64,000 bases of DNA from Roseiarcus sp963742305 (lineage in GTDB: Bacteria > Pseudomonadota > Alphaproteobacteria > Rhizobiales > Beijerinckiaceae). The notes below the pieces were generated by a model, which did not search any database, was not told the DNA's origin, and was given only the letters and a program-made list of their open reading frames with translations. Both the position numbers and the translations under genes were made by a program. The DNA is taken from positions 67,681-131,680 of the forward strand of contig CAVULN010000001.1 in NCBI GenBank assembly GCA_963742305.1. The letters are read 5' to 3'. Below are positions 44,543 to 53,867 of the stretch, in pieces (the first letter of the stretch is position 1; each line of letters starts with the position of its first letter).

Positions 44543-45594
44543 CGGCGCCCTCGCCAGACGCGGAGGCGCTGATCGAGCGCCGTGGCCGCGCCGGCGTGAT
44601 CGTGCTCAACCGCCCCAAGGCGCTGAACGCGCTGACCCTCGCAATGACCCGGCTGATTGCTTCCGCCCTCGACGAGTGGGATCGGGACGGCGCGGTCGAA
44701 CAGATCGTGTTCCTTGGCGCCGGCGACCGCGCGTTCTGCGCCGGCGGAGACATCCGCCGCCTGTATGAGCTCGGCCGCGCGGGCGACCATGCCGCCCAGC
44801 GCACGTTCTGGCGCGAGGAGTATCAGCTCGACCGGCGGATCAAGACCTATCCAAAACCGATCGTCGCCCTGGTGGACGGCATCGTGATGGGCGGGGGCGT
44901 GGGTCTCGCGATGCATGCCTCGCATGCGGTGGCTGGCGAGCGTTTCGTCTTCGCCATGCCGGAGGTTGGAATCGGCTTTTTTCCCGACGTCGGCGCCGCA
45001 TGGCTGCTGCCCCGCCTTCCGTTTCGTATGGGCGTCTATTTCGCGCTGACCGGACTGCGCGCCGATGCTGGCGACGCTCTCGCCTTGGGTCTGGCCCGGA
45101 CTTTTGTTCCGAGCGCATCGTTTCCGGCGCTGGCGCGCGCGTTGGAGGAAGAGCCGGCCGAGACCGCGCTCGCCCGGTTCTCTGCTCCTCCTCCGCCTTC
45201 GAAACTGATCGCCCAGGCGGAATCTATCGAGGCCTGCTTCTCGAGGCCCGATCGATCCGCGATCCTGGAGGCTCTGAGCAGGGCCGGGACAGAGGGCCGG
45301 GGCTTCGCGGCCGAGGCTCGGGCGGCGATGATGGAGAAGTCGCCGACCAGCCAGGCGATCGCGCTGAGACAGATGGCGCTCGGCGCCGCAGGCGATTTCG
45401 ACGAGGCGTTGCGCATGGACTACCGTATCGTCTCGCGAATCTGCCTCGGTCATGATTTTTACGAGGGCGTTCGCGCGGTGATTGTCGACAAGGACAATCG
45501 CCCGCGCTGGAACCCGCCGCCGTCGAGGGCGGAGATCGACTCCTATTTCGCCCCGCTCGATGACGAACTCCAATTCCCGGCCTCGACGGCATGA
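44539..45594 (+). CDS. Enoyl-CoA hydratase/isomerase family protein, 3-hydroxyisobutyryl-CoA hydrolase-like
   Basis: 351 residues from a GTG that overlaps the adk stop. The crotonase fold is clear: NRPKALNALTLAMTRLI, oxyanion-hole AGDRAFCAGGDIRRLYELG and KPIVALVDGIVMGGGVGLAMHASHAVAGERFVFAMPEVGIGFFPDVGAA. The long C-terminal region (ALRMDYRIVSRICLGHDFYEGVRAVIVDKDNRPRW) is characteristic of the HIBYL-CoA hydrolase group of valine degradation rather than simple hydratases. Exact substrate inferred. It overlaps the following DUF6163 gene by 4 bp. Confidence 0.88.
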   Translation: MTAPSPDAEALIERRGRAGVIVLNRPKALNALTLAMTRLIASALDEWDRDGAVEQIVFLGAGDRAFCAGGDIRRLYELGRAGDHAAQRTFWREEYQLDRRIKTYPKPIVALVDGIVMGGGVGLAMHASHAVAGERFVFAMPEVGIGFFPDVGAAWLLPRLPFRMGVYFALTGLRADAGDALALGLARTFVPSASFPALARALEEEPAETALARFSAPPPPSKLIAQAESIEACFSRPDRSAILEALSRAGTEGRGFAAEARAAMMEKSPTSQAIALRQMALGAAGDFDEALRMDYRIVSRICLGHDFYEGVRAVIVDKDNRPRWNPPPSRAEIDSYFAPLDDELQFPASTA

Positions 45595-46061
45595 AGACCA
45601 TGATGCGCCAGAGCCGCGACGGCGCGATCGAACTCGTCGACCGATCGCCGGCCGCTCCCCAGGCTGCCGATCTCAGGTCAGCCGTCTCCCGGATCGGCTG
45701 GGAAACCATGCTGATATGGTACATGCGCACCCTGGCGTGGGTGTGGATGGCCAAGGGCCTGTTTCACTGGGCGATCATTCTCGGCGCGTTTCCGGCGCTC
45801 GGACAATTCACGACCATGGCCTTGCCCTTGCAGGCGACGATTGTCGCTTTCGCCTGTCTCGACCTGCTGGCGTCGATTGGCTTGTGGCTGGCCGCGGCCT
45901 GGGGCGGAGCGATCTGGCTCCTGTGCGCGGTGGTCGAGGCCTCTTCGCCGATCCTCAGCCCGCGCGCGGCGGCGATCGGGTATGGCGGCGCAATGCTCAA
46001 CGTCGCGCTCGTCGCCGGCTATTTTCTGTTGAGCTATCGGGCGTCGCGCGAGCGGGCTTGA
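45591..46061 (+). CDS. DUF6163 family membrane protein
   Basis: 156 residues with four predicted spans (WVWMAKGLFHWAIILGAF, LQATIVAFACLDLLASIGLWLAAAWGGAIWLLCAVVEA, YGGAMLNVALVAGYFLL). Its position upstream of ldtR and an L,D-transpeptidase gene is a conserved Hyphomicrobiales arrangement, suggesting a cell-envelope role. The ATG overlaps the previous gene's stop, so it may be expressed from the r-protein operon. Biochemical function unknown. Confidence 0.7.
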   Translation: MKTMMRQSRDGAIELVDRSPAAPQAADLRSAVSRIGWETMLIWYMRTLAWVWMAKGLFHWAIILGAFPALGQFTTMALPLQATIVAFACLDLLASIGLWLAAAWGGAIWLLCAVVEASSPILSPRAAAIGYGGAMLNVALVAGYFLLSYRASRERA

Positions 46062-46153
46062 CGCCCGAATTGGCGGGTCTGGTTATCCCCCAACATTGGC
46101 CCCAACGGCCTCGCCATAGCGGACGTTTGCGCCTTGTCAACGTAAACAAAGCC

Positions 46154-46164
46154 TTTGATTCAAA
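46154..46164. promoter_or_regulatory. Inverted repeat upstream of ldtR
   Basis: TTTGA-T-TCAAA, a perfect inverted repeat in an unusually AT-rich stretch 137 bp before ldtR. A related CTTTGGATTCATC lies about 35 bp downstream. It may be an operator for a MarR-type protein such as LdtR itself. Inferred from symmetry and place. Confidence 0.3.
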
Positions 46165-46300
46165 TGAAATTTACCAGAGCGCGAAAACTTTGGATTCATC
46201 CTGAACTCTTAAACTCGTATTCACGCGCTTCCGTTACAGTTCTACTCATAAGAGGACCGAAGAAACGCGCCGCCGTTTAGAAGCGAACACAGGGTGTGCT

Positions 46301-46813
46301 ATGATTAACGCAGTCAAAACACAAGATGTCGCAGTCCGAGCCGAACCTGATCTTAGGGTGTCCGGCTTGTACCTCGAGACTTTGACAATGGTCGAGCGGC
46401 TGCATCGCCGCCTCCTCGACGTCATCAAGGACGAGTTCGATCGTCGGGGGCGATCCGACGTCAACGCGGTGCAGGCGCTGCTCTTGTACAATATCGGCGA
46501 CAAGGAATTGACCGCCGGCGAATTGCGCACCCGCGGCTATTATCTCGGCTCGAACGTTTCCTATAACGTGAAGAAGCTGGTTGAGGTGGGTTTCCTCCAC
46601 CATTCCCGTTCGCGCATCGACCGTCGGTCGGTTCGCATCAGCCTGACCGAGCGCGGCAAGGAGGTGCATCGCATCGTAGCCGCCATCTACGAGAAGCACG
46701 CGCGCACCATCGAGCAGATCGGCGGCATCCCGGGGGATGATTTCGCGCGGATGAACGCTTCGCTCTTGCGGCTCGAGCGATATTGGACCGATCAGATCAA
46801 ATATCGGCTCTGA
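46301..46813 (+). CDS. ldtR: MarR-type winged-helix transcriptional regulator LdtR
   Basis: 170 residues. The N-terminal 40 residues are followed by a winged-helix domain: VQALLLYNIGDKELTAGELRTRGYYLGSNVSYNVKKLVEVGFLHHSRSRIDRRSVRISLTERGKEV, then a long dimerisation helix. It matches the LdtR group first studied in Liberibacter and Sinorhizobium, where it controls an L,D-transpeptidase gene and stress tolerance. The target encoded next to it here is the L,D-transpeptidase. A strong terminator follows, so the two are separate units. Confidence 0.88.
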   Translation: MINAVKTQDVAVRAEPDLRVSGLYLETLTMVERLHRRLLDVIKDEFDRRGRSDVNAVQALLLYNIGDKELTAGELRTRGYYLGSNVSYNVKKLVEVGFLHHSRSRIDRRSVRISLTERGKEVHRIVAAIYEKHARTIEQIGGIPGDDFARMNASLLRLERYWTDQIKYRL

Positions 46814-46863
46814 CGCGCGGCGAGCGCGCCTTTCGGTCCTAAACGTTCGGTCCTAACGTCGAG

Positions 46864-46900
46864 CGGGGCGTCCTTTTGGGGGACGCCCCGTTCGTCGTTT
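46864..46900 (+). terminator. Rho-independent terminator after ldtR
   Basis: The perfect stem CGGGGCGTCC/GGACGCCCCG (46864-46873 with 46881-46890) is followed by a T-rich TTCGTCGTTT. Just before it lies a 13-base tandem repeat of TTCGGTCCTAA(A)CG (46832-46858). Confidence 0.8.
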
Positions 46901-47060
46901 ATCTGCCGTTAAGGGAGCGGCCATAAAAACGCCCGAGTGGAACCTATGTTAGGCGTGAAAGCGCGAAGGCGTTCGCGGTCGACCGCAGCGTCCTTGGGCC
47001 ATTAGGGCGGAGCGGCCGGGGGTCGGGACGAAGCCGTCCGGTCTTGGAGATTTGCAGTCG

Positions 47061-48350
47061 ATGCGTGGCATAATTGTCTCGCGGCTTTCCCGCCGCGCGT
47101 TTTTTGGCGCGACGGCAGGCGTCGCTTTCGCCGTCGCTCTGGGACCGATCCCTTCGAAGGCCGAGGATCAGGACAGCGGTCAGGCGGAATGGCCGCAAAG
47201 CTATGAGACCTCGCCCGGGATGGCGGTCGCGCGCGAAACGACCCCGATCCTGTCGCCGGCCACGGTCGATGCGACGCAGGCGGCCATCCAGAAATATCAG
47301 GAACTCGTCGCCAACGGCGGCTGGAACACGGTGCCGGGCGGGACGGAACTGCGCGTCGGCTCGAAGGGCAGGGCGGTCGAGGCGCTGCGCCAGCGGCTGG
47401 TCGCCACCGGCGACCTCGATCCGGTTGCGGGCTCGGGGCCGATTTACGATTCCTTCGTCGAGGCGGGAGTGGACCGTTTCCAGGCGCGCAGCGGCCTCAA
47501 CCGGACCGGAATCGTCGACAAGGACACGCTGGCCGCGCTCAATGTGTCGGCCGCGGCCCGTCTGCAGCAGCTCGAGACGAACCTCGTCCGCCTGCGCTCC
47601 TATTCCGGCGACCTCGGCGAGCGCTTCGTGATCGTCAATCTGCCGGGGGCTTCCGTGGAGACGGTCGAGAACGGCGTCGTCTACTCGCACCACCGCGCCG
47701 GCGTCGGCCGGATCGACCGCCAGTCGCCGATCATGCAGACCAAGGCGACCGAGATCAATTTCAACCCGTTCTGGCACGTGCCGCCTTCGCTGATCAAGAA
47801 AGACCTGATCCCGAAGATGAAGGCCGATCCGAACTATCTCGCCGAGGAGAAGATCCACATCCTCGACAAGGACGGGCGCGACGTTTCGCCGACCTCGATC
47901 AACTGGAACACCGACGAGGCGACGCACTTCACCTACCGCCAGGACACCGGCGCCGACATCAACTCGCTCGGCTTCGTGCGCATCAACATTCCGAACCCTT
48001 ATGGCGTCTACATGCATGACACGCCGGAAAAGGGCGTGTTCGGCGACGACTTCCGCTTCGTCTCGTCGGGCTGCGTGCGGGTGCAGGACGTGCGCGATTA
48101 TGTCGCCTGGCTGCTCAAGGACAACCCCGGCTGGAACCGCGACCAGATCGACGCGGTCATCCGCTCCGGTGAGCGGGAGGACGTGAAGCTGGCCGAGCCG
48201 GTGCCGGTCTACTGGGTCTACATCACGGCCTGGGCGACGCCGGACGGCCTGGTGCAGTTCCGCCCGGACATCTATCAGCGCGACGGCGCGGGCCCGGGAC
48301 CGGTGGCCTCGGCCGTCCCGCTGCAGCCGCTGGCGCTGCCGCAGGAATAG
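47061..48350 (+). CDS. ldtP: L,D-transpeptidase (LdtP-like) with peptidoglycan-binding domain
   Basis: 429 residues. A twin-Arg-like signal (LSRRAFFGATAGVAFAVALG) exports it. A PG_binding_1-type domain (LRVGSKGRAVEALRQRLVATGDL...FVEAGVDRFQARSGLNRTGIVDKDTLAALN) lies near residues 90-160. The YkuD catalytic domain follows with HDTPEKGVFG and the catalytic Cys in SSGCVRVQD. It makes 3-3 cross-links in peptidoglycan or attaches proteins to it in the periplasm. ATG 47061 with GGAGA upstream was chosen over TTG 47052. Probably regulated by LdtR. Confidence 0.9.
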   Translation: MRGIIVSRLSRRAFFGATAGVAFAVALGPIPSKAEDQDSGQAEWPQSYETSPGMAVARETTPILSPATVDATQAAIQKYQELVANGGWNTVPGGTELRVGSKGRAVEALRQRLVATGDLDPVAGSGPIYDSFVEAGVDRFQARSGLNRTGIVDKDTLAALNVSAAARLQQLETNLVRLRSYSGDLGERFVIVNLPGASVETVENGVVYSHHRAGVGRIDRQSPIMQTKATEINFNPFWHVPPSLIKKDLIPKMKADPNYLAEEKIHILDKDGRDVSPTSINWNTDEATHFTYRQDTGADINSLGFVRINIPNPYGVYMHDTPEKGVFGDDFRFVSSGCVRVQDVRDYVAWLLKDNPGWNRDQIDAVIRSGEREDVKLAEPVPVYWVYITAWATPDGLVQFRPDIYQRDGAGPGPVASAVPLQPLALPQE

Positions 48351-48813
48351 GCGCGGGAACCCCGCGCCCGCTCGCGGGGCTGGCGCTTCGCAGCCAGACA
48401 GAATCCAGGCCGAACCAATATAACCAAGTAAAATAGTTTGATTTTATTTGGTTTTATTTGGCGCAATCGGGACTTTTCAACGGATTACGGGCGAAAAAAC
48501 TAAAAAAATTCCCCCCTTCGCTCCGTCCGGCTCTCGCTCTGACAGGGCCGGTATCGACGGGCGCCCGTTGTCGGCATGGCTGCGCGGTCGCCGGCTCGCT
48601 CCTCGCCTAGTCGATTCCGCTGGAGCGCCTTCGGCCCAGACGCCAAGGAAGGACACCACGCGGCGCCGTGGCTTTGCGCAAGCTTGTCCCGCTTCCGGCC
48701 AAGCGACGCCGCGTGCAGCGGCTGCCGGCCGCCAGGCCCCCGATCGCCCTCGATATTTCCGCGGCTGCCGGCGCCGATCCGTGTTAAGGTCCGGCCGCCC
48801 GGAGGGGCGCGAA
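48351..48813. other. Intergenic region after the L,D-transpeptidase gene
   Basis: 463 bp. It holds an AT-rich hairpin (48422-48453) and GC-rich sequence leading to the cyclase start. The upstream extension of the cyclase frame (from about 48448) shows no similarity and is treated as non-coding. Confidence 0.5.
48422..48453. repeat. AT-rich hairpin plus tandem 10-bp repeat
   Basis: AACCAAGTAAAAT (48422-48434) pairs with ATTTTATTTGGTT (48441-48453) with one G-T pair, around a 6-base loop. The right arm overlaps two tandem copies of TTTTATTTGG (48442-48451, 48452-48461). It stands out in GC-rich surroundings and could act as a terminator after the L,D-transpeptidase gene or as a protein-binding site. 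Confidence 0.6.
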
Positions 48814-50787
48814 TTGAGCGAGACCCGGAAGCTGGCGGCGATCCTGGTCGCTGACGTCGTCGGATATTCCCGCCTCGCCGGCGCCGACGAGGATCGGACC
48901 CTTGCGCGCCTGAGGGGTCTGCGGAGCGACCTCATCGACCCCGCCATCGCCGCCCACCACGGCCGTATCGTCAAACGCACCGGCGACGGCTCGATCATCG
49001 AGTTTCGCAGCGTCGTCGACGCGGTCCGCTGCGCGATCGAGATTCAAAACGGCCTCATCGAGCGCAATGCGGGCGTGCCGGAGGAGCGGCGAATCGACTT
49101 CCGTGTCGGGATTCACGTCGGCGATGTCGTCGAGGAGGCGGATGGCGACCTCATGGGCGACGGCGTCAATATCGCCGCGCGGCTTGAGGGCATTGCGAAG
49201 CCTGGCGCAATTTGTCTTTCGGAGGACGCCTATCGGCAGGTGAGCGGCAGGCTCGAGATGGAGGTCACCGATCTCGGCCCGACCCAACTCAAGAACATCG
49301 ACAGGCCGATTCGCGCTTATTCGCTGCAGGTGGGGGTCCCTGCAAAGCCGAAGCCGGCGAAGCCGGCGGAACCCGTGACGCCCGCAGCGCCCACGCCGCA
49401 AAGGAGGCGTTCCGGAGTCGCGCCGCTCGCCGCCGCGCTCGTGGCGCTGCTGGTTTTGATCGCGGGCGGCGCGTGGTGGTTCCTCAATGCGAACCGGCCC
49501 GCAGGCGTCGCCACGAAGACGCCCGGTGAGCCGGCGCGTCTTTCGATCGTCGTCCTGCCCTTCACCAATCTGTCGGGCGATCCGGGCCAGGACTACCTCG
49601 TCGACGCCCTGACCGACGAATTGACCACTAGTCTTGCGCGCCTTCCCGACACGTTCGTCATCGCGCGCAATACGGCCTTCACTTACAAGGGCAAACCAGT
49701 CGACGCCACGGCGATCGGCAAGGATCTGAACGTCCGTTATGTTCTGGAAGGCTCGGTGCAGCCGAGCGGCGATCGGATGAGGGTCAACGCCCAGCTGATC
49801 GACGCCGAGCAGCGGCGCTCACCTTTGGGCCGAACAATTCGACACGCCCCGCGCCGATCTGTTGCAGACGCAGGACGCGATCGTCATGCATCTGGCGCGC
49901 GCAATCCACGTTCAACTCATCCAGGCTGAGGGTGCGCGCGTCAAACGGACGCCCGCGGCCAATCGGGACGCCGAGGACTTGGCTCTCCAATGCGACGCGG
50001 CCACGCGGAACGCCGGATGGATCGGCAAGGAGGCGGATAAAGCATATTCGCTCTGCGAACAGGCGCTCGCCGTCGATCCCAACAATGTCCGCGCCCTGAT
50101 CGTATTGGGGACCAAGTTTTTCATGCCGCCGGTGCTTGGCATTTCCGCCGACCCTAAAGGCGACCTCGAGCGGGCCGACGAATTGGTGTCAAAGGCGCTC
50201 GCCCTCTGGCCCGATGGGACTTCGGATCACGCTATGAAGGGCAACATCCTTCAGGTCCAGGGGCGCACCGAGGAAGCCGTCGCAGAGCACGAGCGCGCGC
50301 TCGCCCTGGATCCGTCCAACGCGGACGCTGCCTTCATGCTGGGCCTCGACTACCAATTCCTCGGGCGAATTCGACAAAAGCCTTGAATATATCGACAAGG
50401 CAATTCGGACGAGCCCGTACGATCCGGCGCTCGTCTATTGGTACGGCAGCGAGGCGTGGAGCAATTTCGGGCTGAAGCATTATGACCAGGCGATTGAAGC
50501 GGCGCGCCGGTCGATCGCGATCAATCCTAACGACCCGTATTCGCATCTGGCCCTTGTGGCGGCGCTCGCCTTGACCGGTCGTGAAGCGGAGGCGCGCGAG
50601 GCGCTGCAGCGCTACCTCGCGTTGCCCTCCAGCTGCGCCGTTCAAGACGATCGCGGCATGGAAGGCGCACCAGATGTCCCTGGTCCCCAAACAGGGCGGC
50701 GATCCACGCTTCTTCGACTTGAGCGAGCGGTCGTACGACGGCCTGCGCAAGGCGGGGATGCCCGAGGGGAACGAGACGTCGAATTGA
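48814..50787 (+). pseudogene. Adenylate/guanylate cyclase with TPR repeats (three frameshifts as read)
   Basis: About 656 residues after removing three single bases (near 49810, 50365 and 50630). Order: class III cyclase domain (VADVVGYSRLAG, KRTGDGSIIEF, GDGVNIAARLEG) at residues 8-165, Pro/Ala linker, one membrane span (PLAAALVALLVLIAGGAWWFL), a CadC-like segment (LSIVVLPFTNLSGDPGQDYL...YVLEGSVQPSGDRMRVNAQLIDA), then TPR repeats up to PEGNETSN. TTG at 48814 was chosen for its well-placed GGAGG; GTG at 48781 is possible. It should make cAMP or cGMP in response to an unknown signal. It may be intact in the cell. Confidence 0.75.
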
Positions 50788-50937
50788 AGGAGTCGGGCGC
50801 GACGCGGGGACGGCGCGGCTGCCCGGCTGGGTCCGTTCCGGTGCCGCGCCGCCCAAGCGGATCAGGCCTTGAGCGATTTGCTACTGGATCCGCTCATCCC
50901 AGCCTCCAGTCCGCGCCCCGTTCCGTGCGCAGTGGAA

Positions 50938-50979
50938 CGTCCTTCGAGACGCGTCGCCTGCGGCTCCGCTCCTCAGAGG
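50938..50979. repeat. REP-like extragenic palindrome
   Basis: CGTCCTTCGAGACGCG...GCTCCTCAGAGG follows the pattern of the short palindromes (CTGAGGAGC...CTCGAAGGACG) spread through Hyphomicrobiales genomes. It lies between the convergent cyclase and gltX genes. No other complete copy noted in the window. Confidence 0.45.
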
Positions 50980-50993
50980 GCGCGGCGATCCGT

Positions 50994-52421
50994 TCAGCTC
51001 CCGGCCTCCGCCTGATCGGCGATCCGCGCGAGGCTCTCCTCGCGTCCGATGACCGCGAGCACGTCGAAGATGCCGGGCGAGGTCGAGCGGCCGGTCAGCG
51101 CCGCGCGCAGCGGCTGGGCGACGGCGCCGAGCTTCGTGCTTGTCTCCTCGGCATAGGCGCGGACGACCGCCTCCGTGCTCGCCCCCGTCCAGTCCGCGAG
51201 GGCGGTCAGGCGCGGCAGCAGGGCTTTGAGATGGGCGCGCCCGCCGCGGGAGAGAATGTCCTCGGCCTTGGCGTCCATCGCGAGCGGCCGCGCGGCGAAC
51301 AGGAAGCCCGCGCCGTCGATGAGTTCGACCAGCGTCTTGGCGCGCTCCTTGAGGCCCGGAATCGCCGCCCGAAGCTGAGCGCGCTTCGGCTCGTCGAGTT
51401 TGGCGGCGATGTCCGGACCGCCGGGGAGCCAGGGCAGGGCGCCGACCAGCGCCTGAAAAAGCGCGTCGTCCGACGCCGCGCGCATGTAATGTCCATTGAC
51501 GTTCTCGAGCTTGGCGAAGTCGAAGCGCGACGGCGAGCGGCCGACCGCCGATAGATCGAACGCGGCGATCAATTCGTCGGTCGAGAAAAACTCCTTGTCG
51601 CCATGGCTCCAGCCGAGCCGCGCCAGATAGTTGCGCAAAGCGGCCGGGAGGTAGCCCATCGCGCGATAGGCGTCGACGCCGAGCGCGCCGTGACGCTTCG
51701 AGAGCTTGGCGCCGTCGGGCCCGTGAATGAGCGGAATGTGCGCCATCGCCGGAACATTCCAGCCGAGCGCCTGATAGATCTGGGTCTGCCGCGCGGCGTT
51801 GGTGAGATGGTCGTCGCCGCGGATGATGTGCGTCACCCCCATGTCGTGATCGTCGACCACGACGGCGAGCATGTAAGTGGGATTGCCGTCTGAGCGGAGC
51901 AGCACAAGGTCGTCGAGGTCCTTGTTGGCGAAGACGACCTTGCCCTGCACCTTGTCGTCGATGATGGTCTCGCCGTCCTGTTGCGCGCGGAGACGGATCA
52001 CGGGCTTGACGCCGGGAGGCGCCTCGGAGGGATCGCGGTCGCGCCAGCGTCCGTCGTAGCGCATCGGCCGACCCTCGAGGCGGGCCTTCTCGCGCATCTG
52101 CTCGAGCTCCTCGACGCTGGCGTAGCAGCGGTAGGCGCCGCCGGACGCGAGCAGCTGATCGGCGACCTCGCGATGGCGTTCGGCGCGTTGAAACTGGCTG
52201 ATCGCCTCGCCGTCCCAGTCGAGTCCGAGCCATTTGAGCCCGTCGAGGATCGCGTCCACCGCCGCTTGCGTGGAACGCTCCCGGTCGGTGTCCTCGATGC
52301 GCAAGAGGAACTTGCCGTTCGTGCGCCTGGCGTAGAGCCAGTTGAACAAAGCCGTGCGCGCGCCCCCGATATGCAGGAAGCCGGTCGGCGAAGGCGCGAA
52401 GCGGGTGACGACCTCAGACAT
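50994..52421 (-). CDS. gltX: Glutamyl-tRNA synthetase
   Basis: 475 residues. Class I synthetase that charges tRNA-Glu (and often tRNA-Gln in this group) with glutamate. The HIGH box is HIGG in RFAPSPTGFLHIGGARTALFNWL near residue 17, and the KMSKS equivalent is KLSKRHG near residue 241. The C-terminal anticodon-binding region is complete. It is intact although genes on both sides are frameshifted. Start ATG is the complement of 52419-52421. Confidence 0.97.
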   Translation of the reverse strand: MSEVVTRFAPSPTGFLHIGGARTALFNWLYARRTNGKFLLRIEDTDRERSTQAAVDAILDGLKWLGLDWDGEAISQFQRAERHREVADQLLASGGAYRCYASVEELEQMREKARLEGRPMRYDGRWRDRDPSEAPPGVKPVIRLRAQQDGETIIDDKVQGKVVFANKDLDDLVLLRSDGNPTYMLAVVVDDHDMGVTHIIRGDDHLTNAARQTQIYQALGWNVPAMAHIPLIHGPDGAKLSKRHGALGVDAYRAMGYLPAALRNYLARLGWSHGDKEFFSTDELIAAFDLSAVGRSPSRFDFAKLENVNGHYMRAASDDALFQALVGALPWLPGGPDIAAKLDEPKRAQLRAAIPGLKERAKTLVELIDGAGFLFAARPLAMDAKAEDILSRGGRAHLKALLPRLTALADWTGASTEAVVRAYAEETSTKLGAVAQPLRAALTGRSTSPGIFDVLAVIGREESLARIADQAEAGS

Positions 52422-52467
52422 GGCGCGCGCTCGAAGCGCGGGATATGGGTCGAGCGCCTGGCTTAGC

Positions 52468-52480
52468 GGGGGGGGGGGGG
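52468..52480. repeat. Homopolymer of 13 G
   Basis: Thirteen consecutive G on the plus strand, 47 bp upstream of gltX and 94 bp beyond the end of the oxygenase gene. Long G runs are typical phase-variable slippage sites and also typical sequencing errors. It lies where a gltX promoter would be expected. Confidence 0.9.
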
Positions 52481-52574
52481 CAGAAGTCGGGCCGCGGCAA
52501 AGGCAGACTTCGATGTAGTCTGGCGCCCCGGCAAAGGCGGGATGCGCTTCCCGGCGCGCGTAGCCGCGCTCGGC

Positions 52575-53769
52575 TCAGGTCAGCTTGCGCCGGGCCTGCG
52601 CCTCGGCCTTTTCGACGAACGCCTCCGGCTCCCAGTTCTCTTTCAGCGCCTGGCGCATCAGGTCCTGCTGGCTCATGGGCGCCAGGCCGCCGACTGGCGG
52701 GTCGCGGTCGAGATTGGTGGGGAAGGAATAGCCCTCGGCTGAAGCCGCGATCGCGTTGTCGGCCTCGACCGGCCGTGATCGCGTTCCCGGCAAGGAGAGT
52801 TTTCAGCGCCGGATAGAGCCTGACAGCCATCTTGAGCCGGTCGACGCTCTCCATCGCGCGCCCGAAGGCCGACGAGACCTGCAGGAGGTTGGCGATGCGG
52901 CGCACATCCTTCGAGCGGTTCGTTCCCGCAGCGTGGAACAGGGCGGGATTGAAGAACACCGCGTCGCCTTTGGCGAGCGGCAGCTGGACGTGATGCTGGT
53001 CGAAATACGCGCGGAACTCGGGGCGCGCAGTCGCCATGTAGCCGGGCAGGTAGCCTTGCGAGAACGGCAGGTAGAGGGTCGGCCCGGTCTCGATCGGCAT
53101 GTCGCAATGGGCGACAGCGCCTTGCAGCGTGAGCACGGGCGAGAGGCGATGGACGTGGACGGGATAGCGTTCGATCGCCGCCGCCGACTGGAAACCGAGG
53201 TGATAGTCGCGATGCGCGACTTGCGCCGCGCCGCCCGGATTGACGACGTTGAGCTGCGAGGTGATCTGATAGGCCGGCCCGAGCCACGCCTCGCTCACGA
53301 GCGCGATCATTGCGTTGCCATAGTAGGCGGCGAATGCCGCAGGGTCGCGCAGGCAGAGCTTCTCGAGCGCGTTCCAGACGCGGTCGTTGGCGCCGGGCTT
53401 GGCGAAATGGTCGCCGCCGCCGACATTGGTTGAGCGCTCTTCCTCGATGATCGCCCAGAAGTGATCGTTGGCGCGATCGATCGCGTCGAGGTCGGCGAGC
53501 GCGCCGCGAATGACGATGATGCCGGGCCCGTCGGTCAGAGCCTCGACCCATTCCGCCATCAGTTCCTTGCGGGCTTCGGACGAAGCCGCGGCGCCTCGCG
53601 CCCTGGCGCCGTCATAGACCGGCACGTTCGACGCGAGATCGCTGGCCAGGGGATAGTCGGCGCGGCTCGCGGAGCGCTCGACGATTCGCCTGAAATCGTC
53701 GAGATCGCAGGAATCCGCAGTAAGCCAGACGCGATTGCTTCGCATCCGCTTGACGTTGTCGTCCTTCAT
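52575..53769 (-). CDS. Phytanoyl-CoA dioxygenase (PhyH) family protein (one frameshift)
   Basis: About 397 residues after dropping one base near 52770, where GGCCG-GTCGAGG should continue as AVEADNAIAASAEGY. The 2-oxoglutarate/Fe(II) oxygenase facial triad fits HRDYHLGFQ (His and Asp) and the later His in FFNPALFHAAGTNRSKDVRR, where the Arg would bind 2-oxoglutarate. The C-terminus is MSQQDLMRQALKENWEPEAFVEKAEAQARRKLT. Substrate unknown. It is divergent from the LacI-type regulator gene 98 bp away, which may control it. Confidence 0.75.
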
Positions 53770-53867
53770 GGCCGTCCTCCGTGCAATCCGTGTCGCCCGG
53801 CAGTATAAGGGGATGAGCCGCCGAGGCTATTGCGCCGATCCATCAAAAACCCATCAGGCCGCCGCCG

